A DNA stretch of 64,000 nt from Nocardioides zhouii. GTDB taxonomy: Bacteria > Actinomycetota > Actinomycetes > Propionibacteriales > Nocardioidaceae. Where the stretch lies: the NCBI RefSeq assembly GCF_004137345.1, contig NZ_SDWV01000002.1, positions 124,001 through 188,000 of the forward strand. Reading direction: 5' to 3'. A program made the position numbers and the translations under genes. A model generated the notes under the pieces. That model searched no databases, was not told the DNA's origin, and saw only the letters and a list, made by a program, of their open reading frames with translations. Position 1 is the first letter of the stretch. Every line of letters begins with the position of its first letter. This document shows, one piece after another, positions 1 through 9,057 of the stretch.

Positions 1-408
1 GCCGACGCGCTCATCCCGCTCGTGCACGGCCAGCCGGTGACCTTCGGTGCCACCCTCGATGACGGCCCGATGGCAGGGAAGGGCGCCAAGGCGCTGGTGC
101 GTGACGAGCAGACCGGTGGCGTGAAGATCGTCGCGACCGCTGACGTGGCCGCGGAGGACATCGTGGTCCACGACGCGCACAGCCCCGACCCGACGATGGC
201 GTTCGCCATCTCCCGGCTGACCGACGCGGGCTACCTCAACACCTCACCGATCGGCATCTTCCGCCAGGTGGAGCGCCGGACGTACGACGACGCCGCGCGC
301 GAGCAGGTGTCTGTGGCCAGCAACGGCTCGGCGAACGACGACGCCGCCGACCGGACCGCGCGGCTGGCGGCCCTGATCGGCGGCGGAGACACCTGGACGA
401 TTCTCTGA
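1..408 (+). CDS. korB: 2-oxoacid:ferredoxin oxidoreductase beta subunit, C-terminal part (cut by the window edge)
   Basis: The reading frame is open from base 1 and ends with TGA, giving the last 135 residues. The segment with DPTMAFAISRL followed by GIFRQVERRTYDD is typical of the C-terminus of KorB-type beta subunits, which bind thiamine diphosphate and a 4Fe-4S cluster and, with KorA, oxidatively decarboxylate 2-oxoglutarate or a related 2-oxoacid using ferredoxin. The cofactor-binding region lies outside the window. In actinobacteria korA/korB often sit near nuo and menaquinone genes, which fits the surroundings. The identification rests on recalled family sequence. Substrate specificity cannot be read from this part. 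Confidence 0.8.
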   Translation, partial: ADALIPLVHGQPVTFGATLDDGPMAGKGAKALVRDEQTGGVKIVATADVAAEDIVVHDAHSPDPTMAFAISRLTDAGYLNTSPIGIFRQVERRTYDDAAREQVSVASNGSANDDAADRTARLAALIGGGDTWTIL

Positions 409-421
409 CCGTCGCGGGTGG

Positions 422-832
422 TCAGTCGAAGTAGAGCGTCCAGACCTTGCCCTTGGTGTTGCCGAAGCCGTTGGAGTGGTCGACCTTCGAGCGCCACTTC
501 CAGCGACCCTGCTCGGGCGCGAAGATGCGCGTCTTGAAGACGCCGAGCTCGTTGGTCTTGATCTTCTTCACGGTCTTCCACTTGCAGGTGCCGCACTTCT
601 TCTTGAGGATCTTCACCTGCTGGTCGGCGTACGGCAGCAGCGTGCCGTCGGCCTGCGGCTCCATGACGCTGCCCTTGAGCTTGAAGGCGTTGTAGGAGAC
701 CTGGTTGTCGCCCGGGCGCTCCTCGTCGATGATGCGCTTGGGCAGTGATCCGGCGGAGGCGCTCGACATGAGCATCCCTCCGACGAGCAGTGCAGCGACG
801 AGCGCTGCCAGGACGGCGCGGAACTTCCGCAT
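422..832 (-). CDS. small secreted protein of unknown function
   Basis: This gene encodes 136 residues. An N-terminal signal peptide is clear: MRKFR, a hydrophobic stretch to about residue 22, then a SASA-G cleavage-like site. The mature part is basic and rich in lysine and tryptophan near the end, with a CGTC pair (KKKCGTCKWK) in the middle that could form a disulfide or bind metal. The layout resembles a small beta-sandwich, but I recognise no family. The start is supported by a GAGGGGGAG ribosome site just upstream. It ends 13 bases from the convergent korB stop and is divergent from rarD. Confidence 0.7.
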   Translation of the reverse strand: MRKFRAVLAALVAALLVGGMLMSSASAGSLPKRIIDEERPGDNQVSYNAFKLKGSVMEPQADGTLLPYADQQVKILKKKCGTCKWKTVKKIKTNELGVFKTRIFAPEQGRWKWRSKVDHSNGFGNTKGKVWTLYFD

Positions 833-874
833 GAGTGAACTCCCCCTCGAGAGACGATGACGATCTGGGCGACC

Positions 875-890
875 CGGGGTCCCAACCCCG
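875..890. promoter_or_regulatory. inverted repeat in the divergent promoter region
   Basis: CGGGGT and ACCCCG arms are separated by four bases, between the secreted-protein gene and rarD. It could be an operator for either gene or a 5' leader hairpin. No regulator is implied by the sequence. Confidence 0.3.
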
Positions 891-922
891 AGACCGCCCC
901 ATCGTAGGCGACATCTGCGACC

Positions 923-928
923 TAGACT
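923..928 (+). promoter_or_regulatory. -10 box of rarD, leaderless arrangement
   Basis: TAGACT lies six bases before the GTG start of rarD, so transcription should begin at or next to the start codon. No Shine-Dalgarno sequence fits in this gap. Confidence 0.5.
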
Positions 929-934
929 CCGCGA

Positions 935-1843
935 GTGCCAGACAACCGTCGCGGACTCATCGTGGGCGCGACGGCGTACGTCCTCTGGGGCACCTTCCCG
1001 CTCTACTGGACGCTGCTCGAGCCGGGCGGAGCCGTCGAGATCCTGGCGCACCGCATCGTGTGGTCCAGCATCACGATGGTCCTGGTCCTCCTCCTGTGGC
1101 GCCGCGTGCCCTACCTCAAGGCGCTCCTGCGCGACCGGCACCGGCTGCTGCTGATCTGCTGCGCGGCAGTCGTCATCACGTTCAACTGGGGCGGCTACAT
1201 CTGGGGCGTCAACAACGGCCGCGTCGTCGAGACCTCGCTGGGCTACTTCATCAACCCGCTCGTCACCGTCCTGATGGGCGTGTTCGTCCTCGGCGAGCGG
1301 TTGCGCAACCTGCAGTGGGCGGCGATGGGCATCGCCTTCGTGGCGGTGGTCGTGCTGGCGCTCGACTACGGCCGGCCGCCGTGGATCGCGCTCCTGCTCG
1401 CCTTCTCGTTCGGCACCTACGGCCTGCTCAAGAAGCAGGCCGGCGTCGGTGCCGTGGAGAGCATCACGGTAGAGACGGTGGTGCTGACGCCGTTCGCACT
1501 GGCGTACGTCGTGTGGCTGATGGCGACCGGCGCGTCCAACTTCGGCTCCCACGGCGTCGGGCATGCCCTGCTCTTCACGACCACCGGCATCATCACCGCG
1601 GTGCCGCTGATGCTCTTCGGCGCGGCCGCGATCCGTGTCTCGATGGTGTCGCTCGGCCTGTTGCAGTACCTCGCGCCGACGATCCAGTTCGCCCTCGGCA
1701 TCCTGGTCTTCCACGAGGAGATGCCTGCCAGCCGCTGGATCGGCTTCGGGCTGGTGTGGCTGGCGCTCGCGATCTTCACGATCGAGGCCCTCAACCACCG
1801 CCGCCAGCAGCCGCGGCTGGTCGCCCACGCCAGCGCCGCCTGA
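935..1843 (+). CDS. rarD: RarD-type EamA family permease
   Basis: A 302-residue integral membrane protein of the drug/metabolite transporter superfamily, with about ten hydrophobic segments in two EamA halves. The N-terminus (GLIVGATAYVLWGTFPLYW) and the segment ILAHRIVWS are typical of RarD. The length matches the family, about 300 residues. RarD proteins were named from a chloramphenicol-sensitivity locus, but their physiological substrate is unknown. The GTG start is supported by a -10-like box six bases upstream. The gene converges on the metzincin gene across a strong hairpin. Confidence 0.88.
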   Translation: MPDNRRGLIVGATAYVLWGTFPLYWTLLEPGGAVEILAHRIVWSSITMVLVLLLWRRVPYLKALLRDRHRLLLICCAAVVITFNWGGYIWGVNNGRVVETSLGYFINPLVTVLMGVFVLGERLRNLQWAAMGIAFVAVVVLALDYGRPPWIALLLAFSFGTYGLLKKQAGVGAVESITVETVVLTPFALAYVVWLMATGASNFGSHGVGHALLFTTTGIITAVPLMLFGAAAIRVSMVSLGLLQYLAPTIQFALGILVFHEEMPASRWIGFGLVWLALAIFTIEALNHRRQQPRLVAHASAA

Positions 1844-1850
1844 GGACGCA

Positions 1851-1886
1851 CGAGGGGCCACCGGTCCTCCGACCGATGGCCCCTCG
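1851..1886. terminator. bidirectional hairpin terminator
   Basis: A ten-base perfect stem (CGAGGGGCCA with TGGCCCCTCG) encloses a second five-base stem. It sits eight bases after the rarD stop and 17 bases past the stop of the convergent metzincin gene, so it probably ends both transcripts. Confidence 0.7.
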
Positions 1887-1903
1887 CCGTTGCTCAGCTC
1901 AGG

Positions 1904-4885
1904 TCAACGCACCCTGTTGCGGTTGACGACCGTGAACGTGATGACCTTGCGGCCCGCCTCCACGGCATCGTCGCCGCGGTACCGGACGACGACCTTGACG
2001 CGGCCCGTCCGCTTGAACGACGGCAGCAGGACGCTGGTCCTGCCGCGCCTGGTCAGGGTCTCGGTCCAGGACCTCGTCTTGCCGGCCCCGCGGATCTTGA
2101 CCCTGACCACGCCGGACGGCACGACGTCGTCGGCCCGCACGGTGATCCGCAGCCTGACCCGCGTACGGACCTCGACGGGCTTCACCATCTTGGTGCCGAT
2201 CCTCGGCGCCACCTGGTCGACCGCCGGCGGCGTGGTGGGAGTCGTCGTCGGGGCCGTCGTCGGCGTTGTCGTCGGGGTGGCCGTCGGGGTCGTGGTCGGG
2301 GTCGTCGTGGGCGCCGTGCCGCCGGTGATGGTGATGTCGGCGTCGTTGACGTCGAAGAAGTAGTTCTCGACCGCCTCGACCTTGATCCGCGCCTTCGTGG
2401 TGTTCACATCGGGCCAGGTGACCTGCGCGTTGCCGTCGTTGGGCGTGCTCTCCGCCAGGACCGTCGGGAAGGTCTGGCCCCCGTCGAGGGACAGGCTGAT
2501 CTTCACGTGGGGCGAGAGCGCCGTGGTGGTGGCCGTCCAGTAGACCGTCTCGGTGCGCCCGGCCACAGCCGCGGCCGTGGTGGCGCCCTTCGAGGTCACC
2601 CGGAAGGGTCCGACGGTCTTGTCGACCAGCAGCTTGACGTCGCCGGACGCGTAGCCGCCGCCCTCGGGCGCCAGGTCACGCGCGGTGAACCGGAAGTTGA
2701 GCGACGGCTCGGTGTTGCCCGCCCACCCGACGTTGGGCTCCGCGGGTGCGCCCACGTAGTCGGCGGTCGGCAGCCACTCGGCGAAGCACTCGATCACCGG
2801 GACGGGCACGTTGGTCGCCCCGCCGCTCGCCGGCTTGGGCGGCATCGCCGGACAGGTGCCCGTGATCGCGTTGGTGTTGTTGTCCAGGATCTGCTGCATG
2901 TCCGGGAACACCCGGGTCGGACTGGACCCGGCATGGTTCTCGCCCGGCGAACCGATCTGGAGCGCTCCGGCCGGGGTGACCGGCGCGTAGGCGCCGAAGA
3001 TCCGGAAGAGCGGGCCGTCGAGCTTGGTCTGGCTGCCGAGCGTCGTCGCGACGGCGCCGGCCTTGTCGTTCTGCTCCCAGATGTAGACGAGGGGGTCGCC
3101 GTCCGGGTCGGTCGCCTGGCCGGTCAGCGCAAACGGCGTACGGATCGGGATGGTCCTGGTGACCGGCACGGTCGCCACGGGGGCACGGTTGCCGGACGCG
3201 GTGACGGTGAAGCCGCCGTTCTCGATCGGCCCACCCTGGGCCGTCTCGCCGACGAAGCCGGTCACGTCACCGGTCTGCGGCGCGAAACCGAGGCTGGGGA
3301 CGTCGGTCTCGGCGTACGGCGCTCCGGTGAAGCGCACCTCGAACCCGGTGTCGTCGAGGGTGGCACTGCCACCGAAGCCGCGGATGTCCACGCTCCCGAC
3401 GCCGGTCACCGCCTCGATCGCGAGGTCGATGCCGGCGAGGGTGTAGGGGGTGCCCCGCGTGATCGGCGAGGTCTGCGCGCCGTTGAACGACAGGACGAAG
3501 GACTCACCGTCGGTGTCGAAGCCGCGCAGGGAGACGGTCTGCACGTCGTTGATCGCCGGCCTGCTGGCCGTGACCGTGTTGCTGATGTCGGTGATGCTGC
3601 GCTGCGAGAAGTAGGGGTCGCTGTGCGGCTGCAGGTTGTCCTGCTGGCAGATGCCGGCGTACGCCATGATCGAGCTGCCCGAGCCCGGCTCGTACGCCGA
3701 CGACGCACTGCGGTTGCCGCCGGAGCAGTTGAGCTCGGTGCCGTTGAAGGTGTGGGGGCCACCGAACTGGTGCCCCATCTCGTGAGCGACGTAGTCGACG
3801 GCGAAGTAGTCGCCCTCGGGAGTCGGGAGCCCGGTGCAGCCGCGGGCCTTGCCGTCGCCGCCGACGACTCCGAGGCCGGCGACGCCGCCGCCGTTCACCC
3901 CGAGCGCGAGGTGGCCGATGTCGTAGTTGGCCGCGCCGACGAGCTGGCCGAGCACGATGCGGTTGCGGTTGAGGGCAGATCCCGAGCAGCTGGTGAGCTG
4001 CGCGGTCGTGAAGCACGCGGATGAGCCGCAGGGCCCGTTGGCCTCGGTGGCCTTGGCGGCGGTGTCGAGGTTGAGCTTGTCGGTGTCGTTGATGAGCACC
4101 ATGCGCACGGCCAGGTCGTCGTTGTAGATCTGGTTGACCCGGTTCATCAGCGTCACCTTCTCGGCGAGCACGTTCTGCGTGCCGAAATAGGTGGCGTACG
4201 ACGGGTCGGTCACGAGCGCGAGCCGGTAGGTGCGCAGCGAGACCTCGGCGCCCGGCGCCTCGGCCAGGTTGGCCGTGAGGTCCTTGAGGGTGTCCTCGTC
4301 GAGCTCGGGCTCGACCAGTCCGCGGTCGGACCGCGGCAGGTCCCCGTTGCGGTACGAGAGGTAGATGCTGTCGTCGCCGTTCCACGCGGGGTCGACGTAC
4401 CACGCCGCCCGGTCGCCCGAGCCGCGCACGGAAGCGTGGAAGCCCATCGGCGTGAGGTCGAGCCGGATGGTTGCGGTCGGGTCGCCGACAGCGCGGCCGG
4501 CGTACGTCGTCAGCTCGGGGTGCCGGGCGGCGAGTCCCGCCTCCATCACAGCGACCTCGTGGACCCGGAACTCGACGAGCTCGCCCGTGGGAGCGGGCAC
4601 GGTGATCACTGCACCCGCATCGTCGGCCGCTCGCGCAGCGTCCTCGCCGGGAGCCTGGTCGAGGGCCGCCCTGATGCCTGCCCGGTCGAGCGTGAAGGCG
4701 GCGTAGCGCCGCGGCTCGACGCGCCGCTCGACGGCTCCCCGGTCACCGCCCGGTCGCGCGTCGGTGGCGGTCCAGTAGCCACCACCCGGCGGTGCCGCCG
4801 AGCCGGACAGGCTGAGCGCCTGGATCCCTGCGAGTGCAAGGACGACGGCAACGAGCACGGACAGGGAACGCAGCAGACCAGACAT
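1904..4885 (-). CDS. large secreted metzincin zinc metalloprotease (reprolysin-like)
   Basis: A protein of 993 residues beginning MSGLLRSLSVLVAVVLALAG, an evident signal peptide. An N-terminal pro-region precedes the catalytic domain, which carries HEMGHQFGGPH, the HExxHxxGxxH zinc site of metzincins, and a downstream SIMAY methionine turn. Beta-sandwich-like domains follow (one with NRAPVATVPV and DPDGDPL, cadherin or PKD-like), then a Thr-Pro linker of about 25 residues and a basic C-terminal beta domain. The upstream alternative start is 22 codons longer and would hide the signal peptide, so the inner ATG with GAGGG before it was chosen. Likely role: extracellular protein degradation. Substrate unknown. 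Confidence 0.88.
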   Translation of the reverse strand: MSGLLRSLSVLVAVVLALAGIQALSLSGSAAPPGGGYWTATDARPGGDRGAVERRVEPRRYAAFTLDRAGIRAALDQAPGEDAARAADDAGAVITVPAPTGELVEFRVHEVAVMEAGLAARHPELTTYAGRAVGDPTATIRLDLTPMGFHASVRGSGDRAAWYVDPAWNGDDSIYLSYRNGDLPRSDRGLVEPELDEDTLKDLTANLAEAPGAEVSLRTYRLALVTDPSYATYFGTQNVLAEKVTLMNRVNQIYNDDLAVRMVLINDTDKLNLDTAAKATEANGPCGSSACFTTAQLTSCSGSALNRNRIVLGQLVGAANYDIGHLALGVNGGGVAGLGVVGGDGKARGCTGLPTPEGDYFAVDYVAHEMGHQFGGPHTFNGTELNCSGGNRSASSAYEPGSGSSIMAYAGICQQDNLQPHSDPYFSQRSITDISNTVTASRPAINDVQTVSLRGFDTDGESFVLSFNGAQTSPITRGTPYTLAGIDLAIEAVTGVGSVDIRGFGGSATLDDTGFEVRFTGAPYAETDVPSLGFAPQTGDVTGFVGETAQGGPIENGGFTVTASGNRAPVATVPVTRTIPIRTPFALTGQATDPDGDPLVYIWEQNDKAGAVATTLGSQTKLDGPLFRIFGAYAPVTPAGALQIGSPGENHAGSSPTRVFPDMQQILDNNTNAITGTCPAMPPKPASGGATNVPVPVIECFAEWLPTADYVGAPAEPNVGWAGNTEPSLNFRFTARDLAPEGGGYASGDVKLLVDKTVGPFRVTSKGATTAAAVAGRTETVYWTATTTALSPHVKISLSLDGGQTFPTVLAESTPNDGNAQVTWPDVNTTKARIKVEAVENYFFDVNDADITITGGTAPTTTPTTTPTATPTTTPTTAPTTTPTTPPAVDQVAPRIGTKMVKPVEVRTRVRLRITVRADDVVPSGVVRVKIRGAGKTRSWTETLTRRGRTSVLLPSFKRTGRVKVVVRYRGDDAVEAGRKVITFTVVNRNRVR

Positions 4886-4917
4886 GAGCCCTCGAGACTC
4901 TCGCAGTGGTGGAGGCT

Positions 4918-4935
4918 GCAAAGTAAAGCCTTTGC
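4918..4935. promoter_or_regulatory. AT-rich inverted repeat upstream of the metzincin gene
   Basis: GCAAAG and CTTTGC arms are six bases apart, 33 bases before the start codon. On the minus strand the same bases give a TACTTT -10-like hexamer inside the repeat, so a repressor here could block the promoter. The regulator is unknown. Confidence 0.35.
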
Positions 4936-4994
4936 GGTCCACGTGCGCCACCCCTACGAAGGTCCGGGGTCAGGTCCGAGGGCCGCGTACGAGC

Positions 4995-5993
4995 TCAGGA
5001 GCTCCGGTTCGCCACCACGTCGACGAAGGACTCGAGGGCCGTACGCACCGGGCCGGGCTCGAGGGCCTCGAGCCGCTTCTTGGCCTCGGTCGCCTGGCCG
5101 AGGACGTACGCCTTGGCCTCGTCCATCGCGGGGTGCCGGCGCAGCAGCGCGAGGGCCTCGGCGTGCTCTGCGTCGTCGGTGAGCGGGCGGGCGAGCAGTT
5201 CGAGCAGGCGAGCGTCGGCAGGGTCGGTCGAAGCCTGGGCCATGAGGACTGGCAGGGTCGGCACGCCCTCGCGGAGGTCGGTGCCGGGCGTCTTTCCCGA
5301 GGTGACTGACTCCGAGGCGATGTCGAGGATGTCGTCGGAGAGCTGGAAGGCGGAGCCGACGATCTCGCCGTAGGCACGCAGCGCCTCGACCACGTCGGGG
5401 TGGGCACCGGAGAACATCGCGCCGTAGCGCGCCGAGGTGGCGATCAGCGAACCGGTCTTGCCGGCGACGACCTCGAGGTAGTGGGCCAGCGGGTCCTCGT
5501 CGGGACCGGGCTTCACCGTCTCGAGGATCTGGCCCTCGACGAGCCGGGTGAACGTCGTGGCCTGGATGCGTACGGCGTCGGGGCCGAGGTCGGCGGTGAG
5601 CTCCGAGGACCGGCCGAAGAGGAAGTCGCCGGTGAGGATCGCGACGTGGTTGTCCCAGCGGGCGTTGGCCGTGTCGGCACCGCGGCGCAGCGCGGCCTCG
5701 TCCATCACGTCGTCGTGGTAGAGCGAGGCGACGTGGGTGAGCTCCACGACGCAGGCCGCGGTCTCCACCTCCTCGGCCTCCGGGTGGGGGCCCGCCTCGG
5801 CGGCGAGCAGCACCAGCAGCGGCCGGAACCGCTTGCCGCCGGCCATCATGAGGTGAGTCGCGGCGCGGGTGACGTACGGCGTGCGCCCCTGGCAGTGCAC
5901 CGCGAGGAGCTCCTCGATGCGCGCCAACCGGCCGACGAGCCGATGCTCGAGCTCGGCGTCGACGACCGGCAGTGCGAGGGGCGATTCGGTCAC
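4995..5993 (-). CDS. grcC: all-trans polyprenyl diphosphate synthase (menaquinone side chain)
   Basis: 332 residues of the trans-isoprenyl diphosphate synthase family. The first aspartate-rich motif is HDDVMD near residue 94 and the second is DDILD near residue 220, each binding Mg-diphosphate; GGKRFRP is the conserved substrate-binding segment. Such enzymes (GrcC, HepB, IspB) condense isopentenyl diphosphate onto an allylic primer to make the long menaquinone tail that MenA attaches. The GTG start overlaps the nuoN stop by four bases (GTGA), so it is the last gene of the nuo transcript. Chain length cannot be read reliably. Confidence 0.88.
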   Translation of the reverse strand: MTESPLALPVVDAELEHRLVGRLARIEELLAVHCQGRTPYVTRAATHLMMAGGKRFRPLLVLLAAEAGPHPEAEEVETAACVVELTHVASLYHDDVMDEAALRRGADTANARWDNHVAILTGDFLFGRSSELTADLGPDAVRIQATTFTRLVEGQILETVKPGPDEDPLAHYLEVVAGKTGSLIATSARYGAMFSGAHPDVVEALRAYGEIVGSAFQLSDDILDIASESVTSGKTPGTDLREGVPTLPVLMAQASTDPADARLLELLARPLTDDAEHAEALALLRRHPAMDEAKAYVLGQATEAKKRLEALEPGPVRTALESFVDVVANRSS

Positions 5994-7582
5994 CTGATGA
6001 ATTCTCCTGCAGCGGCAGCCAGATCCAGCACCGGGCCCGGCAAGACGCCCAGGACCAGCGTCACGGCGGCACCGACGGCGATCGTCGTGGCGGTCAGCAC
6101 CGACGGGTACGCCACGGTGGGTCCGTCGCCGACAGGCTCGTCGAAGTACATGACCTTGATGACCTTGATGTAGAGGAACGCGGCGATGATGCTCGCGATC
6201 ACCGCGGCCACCACGACCGGCCAGGCGCCGGCGGCCAGCGCCACGGAGAACACCGCGAGCTTGCCGACGAAGCCCGACGTCAGCGGGATCCCGGCCATCG
6301 CCAGCAGGAAGAACGCGAAGACCGCGGCCACCACCGGCGACTCCTTGCCGAGCCCGGCCCAGCGGTCGATCGCCGTCGTCTCGCCCCCGGCGTCGCGGAC
6401 CAGGCTGACGACGGCAAAGGCGCCGAGCGTCGCGAAGCCGTACGTCGTCAGGTAGAACAGCACCGCCTGGATCGAGGTGATCTCACCGATCGCGAGCTGG
6501 TCGGAGGCCTGCAGGCCGAGGACACCGGTGAGGATGAACCCGGTGTGGGCGACCGAGGAGTAGGCGAGCAGCCGCTTGATGTCGTTCTGCGTGATCGCCA
6601 GCACCGCGCCGACGAACATCGAGAGCACGGCGATGATCCAGAGCATCGGCTGCCACGACCAGCGGTCCGCGCCGAGTGCGACGTAGAACAGGCGCATGAG
6701 CGCGCCGAACGCCGCCACCTTGGTGCCGGCGGCCATGAACGCGGTGACCGGGGTCGGGGCGCCCTGGTAGACGTCGGGCGTCCACGCCTGGAACGGGACC
6801 GCGCCGACCTTGAAGAGCAGGCCGACCGAGAGCAGCCCGGTGCCGATGAGCAGCAGGCTGCTGTTGCCCACGTCGTTGCGGACGGCCTCGTTGATGAGGG
6901 CGAAGTCCATCGACCCGGCGTAGCCGTAGATGAGCGCGGCGCCGTAGAGGAAGAAGCCCGACGAGAAGGCACCGAGCAGGAAGTACTTGAGCGCGGCCTC
7001 CTGGCTCAGCAGGCGGCGGCGACGCGCGAGGCCGCACAGGAGGTAGAGCGGGAGCGAGAGCACCTCGAGGCCGACGAACATGGTGAGCAGGTCGTTGGCG
7101 GCGGGGAACAGCATCATCCCGAAGACCGCGAACATCAGCAGCGGGTAGACCTCGGTGTGCTCGCGGCGGGCCGCGAGCGCCGCGGTCTCCGCGTCGGTGC
7201 CGGGCACCGCGGACGCCTGCCCCGCGAAGGCGGACGAACCGCCGTCGAGGTGACGCTCGGCGAACAGCAGGACGCCACCGATGGCCAGGGCCAGCACGAG
7301 GCCCCAGATGAAGAGGCTCGGTCCGTCGACGGCGATCGTCCCGCCGACGGCGAGGATGCCGCGGGCGGCACCGTCGTCGTACGTCGTGACGTCGCGGGCG
7401 ATGAGGACGACGCCCACCATCGCGGCGACGAGGCCTGCGAGGGCCAGTACGACCTGCGACACGTAGCGCGCGGCGCGCGGCGCGAACGCCTCGACGACGA
7501 CGCCGAGGCAGGCGACACCGAAGACGACCAGGAGGGGCCAGAGCTCGAAGTACTCGACGCTGGGCTTGGTGAACTCGGTCAC
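5990..7582 (-). CDS. nuoN: NADH-quinone oxidoreductase subunit N
   Basis: 530 residues, a 14-helix-type antiporter-like membrane subunit of complex I. It contains the conserved stretch with FKVGAVPFQAWTPDVYQGAPTPVTAF, carrying the lysine of the proton channel in TM7, and the TQNDIKRLLAYSS region. NuoN forms part of the proton-translocating arm. The GTG start overlaps the nuoM stop by four bases, and its own stop overlaps the polyprenyl synthase start in the same way, suggesting coupled translation. Confidence 0.96.
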   Translation of the reverse strand: MTEFTKPSVEYFELWPLLVVFGVACLGVVVEAFAPRAARYVSQVVLALAGLVAAMVGVVLIARDVTTYDDGAARGILAVGGTIAVDGPSLFIWGLVLALAIGGVLLFAERHLDGGSSAFAGQASAVPGTDAETAALAARREHTEVYPLLMFAVFGMMLFPAANDLLTMFVGLEVLSLPLYLLCGLARRRRLLSQEAALKYFLLGAFSSGFFLYGAALIYGYAGSMDFALINEAVRNDVGNSSLLLIGTGLLSVGLLFKVGAVPFQAWTPDVYQGAPTPVTAFMAAGTKVAAFGALMRLFYVALGADRWSWQPMLWIIAVLSMFVGAVLAITQNDIKRLLAYSSVAHTGFILTGVLGLQASDQLAIGEITSIQAVLFYLTTYGFATLGAFAVVSLVRDAGGETTAIDRWAGLGKESPVVAAVFAFFLLAMAGIPLTSGFVGKLAVFSVALAAGAWPVVVAAVIASIIAAFLYIKVIKVMYFDEPVGDGPTVAYPSVLTATTIAVGAAVTLVLGVLPGPVLDLAAAAGEFIR

Positions 7583-9057
7583 TGGTGACCACCCTCCTGG
7601 GCGATGCCCACTCCGGCGAGAGTGTCGTGGACGACGGGATTGATGACGTCGAGCAGCGGCATCGGGAAGAAGCCGAAGAGCACCAGCGCGAGCAGCAGCG
7701 GCGCCACGATGCCCACCTCACGCCGGTCGAGGTCGGCCACCGACACCAGGCCGGGACCGGTCATCGTGCGCTGGTACATCCAGAGTGCGTAGAACGCGGC
7801 CAGGACGATGGCCAGCACCGCGACCGAGCCGACCAGCCAGTGGTGGTCGAACGCGGCGATGATCACCATCATCTCCGAGACGAACGGCGACAGGCCGGGC
7901 AGGCCACAGGCGGCGAGGCCGGCGACGAGGAAGAACCCGGCGAGGACCGGCGCGGACTTCTCGACGCCGCCCATCTCGCGGATGGACGCGGTGCCGGTGC
8001 GCTGGATGAGGAACCCGGCGACCAGGAACATCAGTGCGGTCGCGATGCCGTGGTTGACCATGTAGAGGATCGCACCGGTGCCGCCGGTCGGGCTGAGCAC
8101 GAAGATGCCCAGCACGATGAAGCCGAAGTGCGAGAGCGACGTGAGGCCGATGAGGCGCAGGACGTCGTCCTGGCCGATGGCGACCAATGCGCCGTAGATG
8201 ATCGAGATCAGCGCGAGCACCACGACCGCGGGCGTCGCCCACTGCGAGGCGTCGGGCAGCAGGCCGAGGCAGAACCGCAGCATCCCGAACGTGCCGATCT
8301 TGTCGAGGATGCAGACCAGCAGCACCGAGGTGCCGGGAGTCGCCTTCTCGGTGGTGTCGGCCAGCCAGGTGTGGACCGGGAACATCGGGGCCTTGATCGC
8401 GAAGGCGATGAAGAAGCCGACGAACAGCCAGCGCTGCGTGATCGGGTCGATGTCGATCGCGGCGAGGTCGCTGAGCAGGAAGCTCGGGTTGCCGGCGTTG
8501 GCCGAGACGACGTAGAGCCCGATCACCGAGGCGAGCATCACGAGCCCACCGGCGAGCTGGTAGATCAGGAACTTCGTCGCGGCGCGGCCGCGCCCGGCGC
8601 GACCGAAGCCGCCGATGAGGAAGTACGCCGGGATGAGGGTGGCCTCGAACACGACGTAGAAGAGCAGCACGTCGGTCGCGGTGAACACGGCCAGCGACAT
8701 CGCCTCGAGGGCAAGGGTCCAGGCGAAGAACGCCTTGGCGCCGCCGTTGCCCGCCGCGTCGGACTCGCGCCAGCCGGCGAGGAGCACGATCGGTACGAGG
8801 ACGACGGTGAGCAGCACCATCAGCAGGCCGAGCCCGTCGACGCCGAGGGCGTAGTGCACGCCGAGCGACTCGATCCAGGTGTGGGTCTCGGTGAGCTGCA
8901 TGCCCGCGTCGAGCTCGTACTGGCTGGCCGCGACGACGCCGGCGAGCAGCGTCGCGACGGCGAAGCCGAGGCCGAGCGTCCGCGCGAGCGCTGCGGGCGC
9001 GAATGCGGTCGCGAGCGCGCCGACGAGCGGCAGGAGGATGAGGATGGTCAGGATCAT
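7579..9057 (-). CDS. nuoM: NADH-quinone oxidoreductase subunit M
   Basis: 492 residues, antiporter-like subunit of the complex I membrane arm. Diagnostic segments are [20 protein letters not shown] (conserved glutamate in the membrane) and [22 protein letters not shown] (conserved lysine), then the [18 protein letters not shown] region. Length is normal for the family. ATG start overlaps the nuoL stop by four bases. It follows nuoL and precedes nuoN, the standard order. Confidence 0.97.
   Translation of the reverse strand: MILTILILLPLVGALATAFAPAALARTLGLGFAVATLLAGVVAASQYELDAGMQLTETHTWIESLGVHYALGVDGLGLLMVLLTVVLVPIVLLAGWRESDAAGNGGAKAFFAWTLALEAMSLAVFTATDVLLFYVVFEATLIPAYFLIGGFGRAGRGRAATKFLIYQLAGGLVMLASVIGLYVVSANAGNPSFLLSDLAAIDIDPITQRWLFVGFFIAFAIKAPMFPVHTWLADTTEKATPGTSVLLVCILDKIGTFGMLRFCLGLLPDASQWATPAVVVLALISIIYGALVAIGQDDVLRLIGLTSLSHFGFIVLGIFVLSPTGGTGAILYMVNHGIATALMFLVAGFLIQRTGTASIREMGGVEKSAPVLAGFFLVAGLAACGLPGLSPFVSEMMVIIAAFDHHWLVGSVAVLAIVLAAFYALWMYQRTMTGPGLVSVADLDRREVGIVAPLLLALVLFGFFPMPLLDVINPVVHDTLAGVGIAQEGGHQ

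Noticed and set aside
2210..2320. Repeated GTCGTCGG-like units in the metzincin gene
   Set aside because: They encode the Thr-Pro stalk of the secreted protease, not a non-coding repeat.
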